In this document: positions 37,522 to 45,900 of the stretch, piece by piece
Position numbering within the stretch: position 1 is the first letter of the stretch
Layout: every line of letters begins with the position of its first letter
Source: Streptomyces sp. HUAS YS2
GTDB lineage: Bacteria > Actinomycetota > Actinomycetes > Streptomycetales > Streptomycetaceae
Direction: 5' to 3'
Length of the DNA: 64,000 nt
Assembly: GCF_033343995.1 (NCBI RefSeq)
Contig: NZ_CP137573.1
Span: forward strand, 7,287,001 to 7,351,000
Translations under genes and position numbers: made by a program
The notes under the pieces: generated by a model
The model's input: the letters and a program-made list of their open reading frames with translations, nothing else
Told to the model about the DNA's origin: nothing
The model's database searches: none

Positions 37522-38775
37522 TTGAACGCTTCGGCCGCCGCCCCGCAGCCGCCCCACCGCATGGACCCGGCGGGCGGCTGCCCGCACGCCGACAACGCCC
37601 GCCTGCTCGCGCACGGCCCGGTGGCCCCGGTCGTCCTGCCCGGCGAGGTCGAGGGCATGGCGGTGCTCGGGCACGACGCGCTGCGCGAGTTCCTCGGACA
37701 CCCGGACGTCGCCAAGGGCGCCCGGCACTTCACGGCCCTCGCCGAGGGCCGGATACCCGAGGGCTGGCCGCTGCGCACCTTCGCCACCGTCCAGGGCATG
37801 ACCACCGCGGACGACGCGGACCACCGGCGGCTGCGGTCCCTGGTCAGCCGGGCGTTCACGGCCCGCCGCGTGGAGGACCTGCGCCCCCGCGTCGAAGCGG
37901 TGATCGCCGGCCTCCTCGACGGCCTCGAGGCCGCGGCGGCGGCGGCCGACGGCGGCGTCGTGGACCTGCGCCGCCACTACGCGCTGCCGCTGCCGCTCGG
38001 CGTGATCTGCGAACTGCTCGGCGTCGACGCGGAACACCACGACCGGCTGCACCGCCTGTCCAGCCAGGTGGTCGCCACCGACATCGGCCCGGAGGAGGCC
38101 GTCGCCGCCAACCGCGACCTGATCGCCCTTCTGTCCGCCATAGCCGCGGAACGGGCGGCGTCGCCCGGCGACGACCTCACCAGCGCCCTGATCGCGGCCC
38201 GCGAGGAGGACGGCGACCGGCTCGGCGGACCGGAGCTGATCGGCACTCTCCTCCTGCTGATCATCGCCGGCCACGAGACCACCCTGAACCTCATCACCAA
38301 CGCGGTCCGCGCCCTGTGCACCCACCCGGCCCAGCTCGCCCACGTCCTCGAAGGCCGCGCGACCTGGTCGGACGTCGTGGAGGAGACCCTGCGCTGGGAC
38401 AGCCCGGTGAGCTACTTCCCGTTCCGCTACCCCACCCGCGACCTGACCTTCCACGGCACCCTCATCCCCAAGGGCACCCCGGTCCTGGCGGGCTACTCCG
38501 CGGCCGGCCGCGACCCCGCGGCCCACGGCCCCGACGCCGCGCAATTCGACGTCACCCGCCCCACCCCCACCAAACACCTCTCCCTGGGCCACGGCCCCCA
38601 CTACTGCCTGGGCGCCCCTCTCGCCCGAATGGAGGCAACCCTCGCCCTGGAAGCACTTTTCACCCGTTTCCCCACCCTGACCCCGGCCACCCCGAACGCC
38701 GAACTCCCCCGCCACACAGGCTTCGTCGGCAACAGCGTGCGCATCCTCCCCGTGCGTCTGACAACAGGGCTGTGA
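37522..38775 (+). CDS. Cytochrome P450, soluble bacterial type
   Basis: Start set at TTG 37522 because GGAGAGCCCC precedes it; ATG 37561 would give a slightly shorter protein. The 417-residue enzyme has the I-helix motif AGHETTLNLI, the K-helix EETLRWDSPV (ExxR) and the haem segment LSLGHGPHYCLGAPLAR with Cys362. It resembles the CYP107/CYP105-type three-component P450s of Streptomyces. The gene stands alone, with no ferredoxin or pathway genes nearby, so its substrate is unknown. It follows the TrkA-N gene by 85 bases, with a GGGGCT/AGCCCC hairpin (37485-37499) between them. Confidence 0.92.
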   Translation: MNASAAAPQPPHRMDPAGGCPHADNARLLAHGPVAPVVLPGEVEGMAVLGHDALREFLGHPDVAKGARHFTALAEGRIPEGWPLRTFATVQGMTTADDADHRRLRSLVSRAFTARRVEDLRPRVEAVIAGLLDGLEAAAAAADGGVVDLRRHYALPLPLGVICELLGVDAEHHDRLHRLSSQVVATDIGPEEAVAANRDLIALLSAIAAERAASPGDDLTSALIAAREEDGDRLGGPELIGTLLLLIIAGHETTLNLITNAVRALCTHPAQLAHVLEGRATWSDVVEETLRWDSPVSYFPFRYPTRDLTFHGTLIPKGTPVLAGYSAAGRDPAAHGPDAAQFDVTRPTPTKHLSLGHGPHYCLGAPLARMEATLALEALFTRFPTLTPATPNAELPRHTGFVGNSVRILPVRLTTGL

Positions 38776-38931
38776 ACACGGACCAGTTCGTGACCTAAAG
38801 GAATCCATAGACTCCTCACAGCAGGGGGGACGCCCGGTACTCTGGGCGCGCACACGATCGGGTGAACCAGCGGCGCATGGAAAAACTTCTCGATGATCGC
38901 GGATGTTATCCGCGCGTCACGAACTAATGGT

Positions 38932-38953
38932 GTCGTGTCCGAAATGACACGAC
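38932..38953. promoter_or_regulatory. Perfect inverted repeat upstream of fxsA
   Basis: GTCGTGTC (38932-38939) and GACACGAC (38946-38953) around CGAAAT, ending 57 bases before the fxsA start. It is directly followed by TTGCCG and a TATTCT-like element, in an A+T-richer part of the 235-base spacer between the P450 and fxsA. It is most likely the operator or core promoter of the fxs operon. The rest of the spacer shows only a weak CGCCC/GGGCG hairpin at 38831-38848. Confidence 0.55.
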
Positions 38954-39010
38954 TTGCCGTATTCTGTGACGGGGGGATGTGTTTCATGCGCAATCAAGGA
39001 GAGGCAATCC

Positions 39011-39208
39011 ATGGCTACCACTCTCGTCTCCGCGGCCGCCAGGCCCGGGACCGTCTCCCGTCGGAACGGCTTCGAGCGGACGCCGCTGAAGCAGCGGGTT
39101 TCTGTACTGAGTGGCGGACATACCAGTGCTTCTCTCGACCGGATCCTGCCGGCTGATGCGCCCGAGGGCGCATCGCAGGTGGAGGCGGCCTTCCAGTCGG
39201 CTCTCTGA
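39011..39208 (+). CDS. fxsA: FxSxx-COOH precursor peptide
   Basis: A 65-residue peptide with a strong ribosome site (AAGGAGAGGCAATCC). The C-terminus is F61-Q-S63-A-L, exactly the FxSxx-COOH signature that defines this RiPP-like family. The preceding residues (SGGHTSASLDRILPADAPEGASQVEAA) form the leader/linker. The radical SAM gene fxsB follows 28 bases after the stop. Related radical SAM enzymes (FxsB/XncB group) form three-residue cyclophanes by linking an aromatic ring to the beta carbon of the residue two positions on. The expected modification is therefore a Phe61-Ser63 cross-link. The final location and function of the product are not known. Confidence 0.9.
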   Translation: MATTLVSAAARPGTVSRRNGFERTPLKQRVSVLSGGHTSASLDRILPADAPEGASQVEAAFQSAL

Positions 39209-39236
39209 GCCGACCGAAAGCCGACATCGCACACCG

Positions 39237-41507
39237 ATGGGCCACCCCTCGCTCACACTGACCCAGTTCGTGGTCAAGGTACACAGCCGCTGTGACCTGG
39301 CCTGTGATCACTGCTACGTGTACGAACACGCGGACACCAGTTGGCGAGGGCGTCCCAGAACCCCTTCCCGGGCCATTCTCGCCCGGACGGCGCAACGTAT
39401 CGCCGAACATGCGCGCACCCACGGGCTCTCCACGGTCCACGTCGTGCTCCACGGCGGCGAGCCGCTCCTGGCGGGCCCCGCCGGAATCCGCGCGGCGGCG
39501 GAGGAACTGCACCGCGCACTGGACGGTGTGACCGTCCTGGATCTCAAGATTCATACAAATGGCGTCCTGCTCAGCGAGCGCTTCTGCGACCTCTTCGACG
39601 AACTCGGCATCACCGTGGGCGTATCGCTCGACGGGGACAAGCAGGCCAACGACCGCCACCGCCGCTACGCGGACGGCCGATCGAGCCACGCCAAGGTCCT
39701 CAAGGCAGTGGAACTCCTCAACCGCCCGCGGTACCGGCACCTGTTCGCCGGGCTCCTGTGCACCGTCGACGTCGAGAACGACCCGGTCGCCGTGTACGAC
39801 GCGCTCGTCGCGCTCGACCCCCCGCGCATCGACTTCCTTCTCCCGCACGCCACTTGGGATGCGCCCCCGCCCCACCCGGGCGCCTCGCCCACCCCGTACG
39901 CGGATTGGCTCGACACGATCTATGCCCGCTGGGACGCCGCCGGACGCCCCGTCGGCATTCGGATGTTCGAGTCGCTCCAGCGCACCCTGCGGGGCGAGAG
40001 CAGCCTGATCGAATCCCTCGGTCTCACCCCCGCGGACCTGGTCGTCGTCGAGACCGACGGGACCTTCGAGCAGGCGGACAGCCTCAAGACGGCCTACGAC
40101 GGGGCTCCCGTCACCGGAATGGACGTCTTCCACCACACCCTCGACGAAGTCCTCGACCACCCGGGCATGGCGGCCCGCAGGCAGACCGTCGACGACCTCA
40201 GCGCCGCCTGCCGGGCGTGCCCCGTGGTGACCTCCTGCGGCGGTGGGTTGTACGCCCACCGCTACCGGACGGGGGACACCCCCGAGGACACCGGCTTCGA
40301 CAATCCCTCCGTCTTCTGCCCCGACCTCAAGGCCCTCGTGCATGCCGTGGAGGACCGCGAGACCGAACGCATCCGCCGTGACGACGCCTGGCCCTCCGCC
40401 ACCGCCGAGGACCTCGCCGCTTTCGACGACCTTGCGGCCGGACACGGCAGCGCAGACACGCTCGACGAGCTCGCGCACGCCCAACAGCTGGCGATGGCCG
40501 ATCTGTTGGCGGCGCTGCGGCAACGGACCGACCTGGGAGTGGAGACAGATCCGCCGGCCCGAGCCGCCTGGGAGCTGCTCGACGCACTCGACACGGAGGC
40601 CCCGGACGCGCTCGACACCGTCCTCGCCCACCCCTGGACCCGGTCCTGGGGCACCGCCCTGCTGCTCGGCGGCGGTGCCGGTTCGATCGTCACCGCGGGG
40701 CTCGCCGAACTCGCCGCCGCCGCGTCCCTCCTGGCCCGCCGTCCGGATCCTGTCACCGTGCCGCTGCGGAGCACGCCCCGGGGCGGGCTGCTCCGGCTGC
40801 CCGGCCTCGGCGTCGTCCACCTGACCTGCACCACCGGCACGGCCGAAGTGACCGCGCACGACGAGGAGTTCACCGTCCGCGCGGGAGGGCGCGAGCTGCG
40901 CATCGGCTGGGGCGAAGGGATCGACAGCCCCTCCCCGCTGTGGCACCCCGTGCGGCTCGTCGAACTGCCCGGCTGGACGGTCGCCCTGGAGGACACCGAC
41001 CCGCTGCGCACCGCCTGGGGCTCCACCGTCGCCGACCGCCTCGCCCCGTCCGCAGCCAAGGACTGGGCCGAGGACCTCGCCGCCGCCTGGGACGTGATCG
41101 ACTCCCGCGTGCCGGCGTTCGCCCCCGCCCTCGCCGCCGGCCTGCGCAGCATTACGCCGCTCGAACGGCGCGACGGGCACCCCGCGAGCCTCTCCTCCCG
41201 GGACGCCGTCGGCGCCGTCGGCATCGCCCTGCCCGAGAGCCCCGAAGCACTCGCGCTGCTGCTCGTCAGCGAATTCCAACGCGTCAAGTTCCGTGCGCTG
41301 CAGGATTCCTGCACCCTTGCCGCACCCGTCGCCGTACACCTGCTCGGTCCGATCGAGGACGCCTACGCTCAGCTCGCGGAAGCGGCTTTCGGCCCCATGG
41401 CCGATCGTGCCCCCTCCGCCCCGTCCGGATTCACCACCCCCGCGGGCCTCTCCGCCCTCGGTGAGCGTTTCGTACGCGGAATGCGCGGGAAGGCTGCGCA
41501 TTCCTGA
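39237..41507 (+). CDS. fxsB: FxsB radical SAM/SPASM peptide maturase with an inactivated HExxH-type C-terminal domain
   Basis: A 756-residue protein. The SAM-cluster motif is C19-x3-C23-x2-C26 near the N-terminus (KVHSRCDLACDHCYVYE), followed by HGGEPLL. The SPASM region has C325, C328, C334 and later C361. This part (about 1-380) is the cyclophane-forming maturase expected to act on FxsA. Residues about 380-756 resemble the HExxH-type beta-hydroxylase extension seen on many FxsB proteins, but the site reads S678-E-F-Q-R682, so both histidines are gone. The region after it is short. ATG 39237 lacks a strong ribosome site; coupling with fxsA is possible. The domain may now serve only for precursor binding or stability. 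Confidence 0.92.
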   Translation: MGHPSLTLTQFVVKVHSRCDLACDHCYVYEHADTSWRGRPRTPSRAILARTAQRIAEHARTHGLSTVHVVLHGGEPLLAGPAGIRAAAEELHRALDGVTVLDLKIHTNGVLLSERFCDLFDELGITVGVSLDGDKQANDRHRRYADGRSSHAKVLKAVELLNRPRYRHLFAGLLCTVDVENDPVAVYDALVALDPPRIDFLLPHATWDAPPPHPGASPTPYADWLDTIYARWDAAGRPVGIRMFESLQRTLRGESSLIESLGLTPADLVVVETDGTFEQADSLKTAYDGAPVTGMDVFHHTLDEVLDHPGMAARRQTVDDLSAACRACPVVTSCGGGLYAHRYRTGDTPEDTGFDNPSVFCPDLKALVHAVEDRETERIRRDDAWPSATAEDLAAFDDLAAGHGSADTLDELAHAQQLAMADLLAALRQRTDLGVETDPPARAAWELLDALDTEAPDALDTVLAHPWTRSWGTALLLGGGAGSIVTAGLAELAAAASLLARRPDPVTVPLRSTPRGGLLRLPGLGVVHLTCTTGTAEVTAHDEEFTVRAGGRELRIGWGEGIDSPSPLWHPVRLVELPGWTVALEDTDPLRTAWGSTVADRLAPSAAKDWAEDLAAAWDVIDSRVPAFAPALAAGLRSITPLERRDGHPASLSSRDAVGAVGIALPESPEALALLLVSEFQRVKFRALQDSCTLAAPVAVHLLGPIEDAYAQLAEAAFGPMADRAPSAPSGFTTPAGLSALGERFVRGMRGKAAHS

Positions 41508-41600
41508 CCCTCCTCACGGGTGGGTCCGCTCACGCTGTTCCGTAGGGGAATTGACCTTCCTACACTGAGCATCCATCTGCATGGACGGGGGGAGTCGTTC

Positions 41601-42962
41601 GTGTCCGGAAACGTGGGAGGCACCAGTCGTGATCGCGCGGCGCCGTACTTCTTTCTGAGTTATGCGCACACCCCGAAGAACCATCCGAAGGACCGCGACC
41701 CCAACCACTGGGTGGATCGCTTCTACCGTGATCTCTGCGACCACGTACTGCAGTTGACCTCGCTGCCCGCCGGAGTGCCGGCGGGCTTCATGGATACGCA
41801 GATGCAGCCCGGCGAAGGCTGGCAGGAGCGGCTCTCGGAGGCGCTCGCCTACTGCAGGGTCTTCGTTCCGCTCTACTCGCCCCGATATTTCCTCAGCGAA
41901 CAGTGCGGCCGGGAATGGTTCGCGTTCTCCCAGCGGGCGGTCAATCACCAGTCACGGGGCAACGGAGGCAACGGAAGCTCCGTGAGCGAGATCGTCCCCG
42001 CGCTCTGGGTTCCCGTGCCGCTGCGACAACTGCCCCAGCCGGCCGAGCGCCTGCAGTTCAATCACGCCAGTTTCGGCGACGACTACGCGGACGAGGGCTT
42101 CTACGGATTGATCAAGCTGAAGTACCTGCGCGAACAGTACGAACGCGCCGTCTACCTGCTGGCCAAACGCATCGTGCGGGTCGCTGAGGAGACGAGCCTT
42201 CCCGAGGGGGACCCCCACCGGGACTACCTGTCCGTGCCCAGTGCCTTCGGACCGCCCGGCCCCGCCAGGGAGATGGACGTGTCGGTACTCGCCTGCTCCA
42301 GCACCGCCCTTCCACAGGACCGCAGATCCGCCTGCTACGGCACCCACCCGCGCGAGTGGAACCCCTACCAGCCCGACGCGTCCCGCCCCCTCGTGGAGCA
42401 CGCCGCCGAGCTGGTGCGGAACCTGGACTACCGAGTGAACGTAGGGGAGTTCGAGGCCGACGCGGGACGGATGCTCGCCCCCGGACCGCCCCGTGCCCCC
42501 GGCCTTCTGCTCCTGGACCGCTGGGCGCTCGCCACCGAGCACGGCCGGGAGCTGGTCGAGCGGCTTTCCTCCGAGGACCGGCCGTGGATCAGCGTCATGG
42601 TTCCGTGGAACCGCTCGGACCCCGACTCGGCCTCGCGGGAGAACACGCTCCGCCACATCGCCGACGAGGTCCTGGCGCCGCGCGAGGTGGAGACCGCCGG
42701 ACACCGTTCGCCCGGCGGCGGACTGCTCAGCCTGGAGGCCTTCAACCAGGAACTGCCGCGCGCGGTGAAGGCCGCCGAACGGCACTACAAGGCGCACGCC
42801 CGCACCTTCCCACCGGAAGGCCCCAGCACCCCGCTGCCACGGGTGCTGCCGTCGGGCATCGGCTACGGGGCGGACGTCCCCGAGCTCCCCGATCAGCGCA
42901 CGGACGAGGTACCGAGCAAGTCGGAGAAGGGGGAGGGCTCGTCGTATGACCGAGAATCGTGA
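41601..42962 (+). CDS. fxsC: FxsC, TIR-like protein of the FxSxx-COOH system
   Basis: GTG 41601 sits behind GGGGGGAG; 453 residues. The N-terminal 180 residues are TIR-like: YFFLSYAHTPKNHP, then PAGFMDTQMQPGEGWQERLSEALAYCRVFVPLYSPRYFLSEQCGREWFAF, with a Glu at the usual catalytic position of TIR NADases. The C-terminal half contains a second alpha/beta domain (VSVLACSSTALPQD, ISVMVPWNRSDPDS) and a charged tail. FxsC accompanies FxsA, FxsB and FxsT in actinobacterial loci; its biochemical role is unknown. The stop overlaps fxsT by 17 bases, so the two are translated together. Confidence 0.9.
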   Translation: MSGNVGGTSRDRAAPYFFLSYAHTPKNHPKDRDPNHWVDRFYRDLCDHVLQLTSLPAGVPAGFMDTQMQPGEGWQERLSEALAYCRVFVPLYSPRYFLSEQCGREWFAFSQRAVNHQSRGNGGNGSSVSEIVPALWVPVPLRQLPQPAERLQFNHASFGDDYADEGFYGLIKLKYLREQYERAVYLLAKRIVRVAEETSLPEGDPHRDYLSVPSAFGPPGPAREMDVSVLACSSTALPQDRRSACYGTHPREWNPYQPDASRPLVEHAAELVRNLDYRVNVGEFEADAGRMLAPGPPRAPGLLLLDRWALATEHGRELVERLSSEDRPWISVMVPWNRSDPDSASRENTLRHIADEVLAPREVETAGHRSPGGGLLSLEAFNQELPRAVKAAERHYKAHARTFPPEGPSTPLPRVLPSGIGYGADVPELPDQRTDEVPSKSEKGEGSSYDRES

Positions 42963-45900
42963 AGGAACCGTCGTCACCTTCTACTCGTACAAGGGCGGGA
43001 CCGGCCGGACCATGGCCCTCGCCAACACCGCGTGGATCCTCGCCTCGAACGGGTACCGGGTGCTCGCGGTCGACTGGGACCTGGAGGCTCCGGGCCTGCA
43101 CCGGTTCTTCCACCCCTTTCTCGATCTGGCCGCCCTGGAGGCCACCCCGGGGCTGATCAACCTCATCACCGAGTACCAGACCGAGGTCCGCAGGCCGGCC
43201 GACCGCACGACCGACTGGCACCGCGATTACGCCCGGGTCCGGCCGCACGCCACCTCGCTCAACTGGCCCTTCCCCAAGGGCGGCAGTCTCGACTTCCTGT
43301 CCGCCGGGCGGCGCAACCGCGACTACCAGGCCACCGTCGGCAAGATGGACTGGGACGACTTCTACGAGCGGTTCAAGGGCGGCCAGTTCTTCGACGCCAT
43401 GCGCGCCGACATGCGCCGGCACTACGACTTCACCCTGATCGACAGCCGCACCGGACTGAGCGACATCGCCGACATCTGCACCGTCCAGATGCCGCAGGTC
43501 CTGGTCGTCTGCTTCACCCTCAGCGACCAGAGCATCGAGGGCGCCTCGTCCGTCGCGCGCGACATCGAAGAGCGGTACGGCGACCGGAACATCCGGATCC
43601 TGCCCGTGCCGATGCGGATCGACGACGGCGAGAAGGAGAAGGCGGACGCCGGGCGGGCCCTCGCGCGCAAGAGCTTTGCCGGACTGCCCAACGGCATGAG
43701 CGTCGACCAGCTCTCCCAGTACTGGGGGACGGTCGAGGTCCCGTACCGGCCGTTCTACGCGTACGAGGAGATCCTCGCGACCTTCGGCGACGCGCCGAAC
43801 GTCTCCAGCTCGCTGCTCACCGCATGCGAGCGCCTGACGTCGGTGCTCACCCGCGGCGCCGTCAGCACCATGCCGCCGATCGACGAGGCCGAGCGCCTCA
43901 CCTACGTCACCGCCTACACCCGCCGGCGGCCCGCGCCGCCCGCGAACATCGTGCTGTCCCACGTCGCCGAGGACCAGATGTGGGCGGACTGGCTCACCTC
44001 GCTGCTCAACCGGGCCGGGTTCCAGGTCGCCGCACTCGACGCCCGCTCCACACAGGTCTCCGGCGTCGAGGCCGACTTCGCCGCCAGCGGCGGGTACCGG
44101 GTCGTCTCGGTCGTGTCGCAGGCCTACCTCAGCTCGCAGCGCGCCCGGGCCCTGTGGGAGTCGGTCATCGGGCAGGACCCGTCGGGCGGCCGCCGGCAGC
44201 TCGTCCCGGTACGCGTCGGAGACGTCCGGCTCGGCCTGCCGCTCAGCAGTCGCGGCGTCGTCGACCTCGTCCGGCTCGACGCCGACGAGGCCGCGTCGAC
44301 CCTGCTGACCGCCCTGGACAGGGAGGAGGCGGTCGGCACGACGCCGGTCGCCCCCGGCGGCCCGCGGTTCCCCGGCAGCGCCCCCCGGATCTGGAACGTA
44401 CGGCCCCGGCACGCCTGGTTCACCGGCCGCACCTCGATCCTCGAACGGCTCCGCGACCAGCTGCGCGGCACCCGCGCGGGCCGTCGGCTGCCCCAGGTGC
44501 TGTACGGCCTGGGCGGCGTGGGCAAGACGCAGGTGGCCCGCGAGTACGCGCACCGCTTCCGCGCCGACTACGAGCTGGTGTGGTGGGTCGAGGCCGAGCA
44601 GCCCGACCGGATCGTCTCCTCGCTGGCCGAACTCGCCGCCGAGCTGGGCCTCGCCGCCGACGGCAACGTGACCGAGGCGGCGACGGCCGCGCTGCAGGCG
44701 CTGCGGCGCGGGGTGCCCTGTACCCGCTGGCTGCTGATCTTCGACAACGTCGAGGACCTCGACCAGGCCCTGGACCTGCTGCCCGACGAGACCCGGCCGG
44801 TCGCCGACGGGCTGTACGGACACATCCTCGTCACCTGCCGGAACAGGCCGGTCTCCAGCCGCGTCGAGACCATCGAGGTCGACGTCTTCACCCGCGCCGA
44901 GAGCGTCGAGCACCTGTGCCGCCGGGTCAACAAGCTGCCCGCCCGGGACGCCGACCGGGTTGCCGAAGCCGTCGGCGACCTGCCGCTCGCCGTGGAGGTC
45001 GCGGCCGCCTGGCTCGCCGAGACGGCGACGCCGGTCGACGCGTACGTCGAGCAGCTCAAGGCCCAGACGACGAAGGTGCTCTCGCTCGGCCGGGCCGAGG
45101 ACTACGCCGAACGGATCGGTGCCACCTGGAACATCTCCATCGACCGGCTGCGCGCCGAGTCGAAGGCGGCGGTCCGGCTGCTCGAACTCTGCGCGTTCTT
45201 CTCGGCGGAGCCCATCTCGATGAAGCTGATCGGCAGCACCGCGATGCTGGGGTACCTGCTGCCCTACGACCCCGACCTGCGCGACGGCTACATGCTCGGG
45301 AAGGTCATCCAGGCCCTGAACCGGTTCGCCCTTGCCAAGGTCGACCCGGCGGACAACAGCATCCAGGTGCACCGGCTCGTCCAGGCCGCGGTCCGCTCGG
45401 GCCTCTCGCCCGCGGACCAGGAGCGGACGATGCACGAGGTCCACAACATCCTGGCGGACGTCAGCCCCACCGAGGGCAGCGACTCCGACATCAAGATCAG
45501 CAACCCCAAGCACTGGGCGGGGTACGAACTGATCTGGCCGCACCTCGGCCCCTCGGGCATCGTCGACTGCGACGAGGAGAACGGCCGCCGGCTGCTCGTG
45601 GAACGCGTCCGCTATCTGCTCAAGCGCGGCGAGCTGGAGACCGCCCGGGTACTCGGGACGCAGCTCAACGAGACCTGGACCAGGAAGCTCGGCGAGGACG
45701 ACCGGACGACGCTGAACCTGCGGTTCGAACTCGCCAACGCGTTGCGCTCGCAGGGCAGGTACCAGGACGCGTACGAGATGGACCAGGACACCCGGGCCAG
45801 CCAGCGGCGCATTCTGTCGCCCGGGCACCCGAACTCGCTGACCACCTCCGGCAGCCTCGCCGCCGACCTGCGCGGACTCGGCCGCTTCGCCGAGGCCCTG

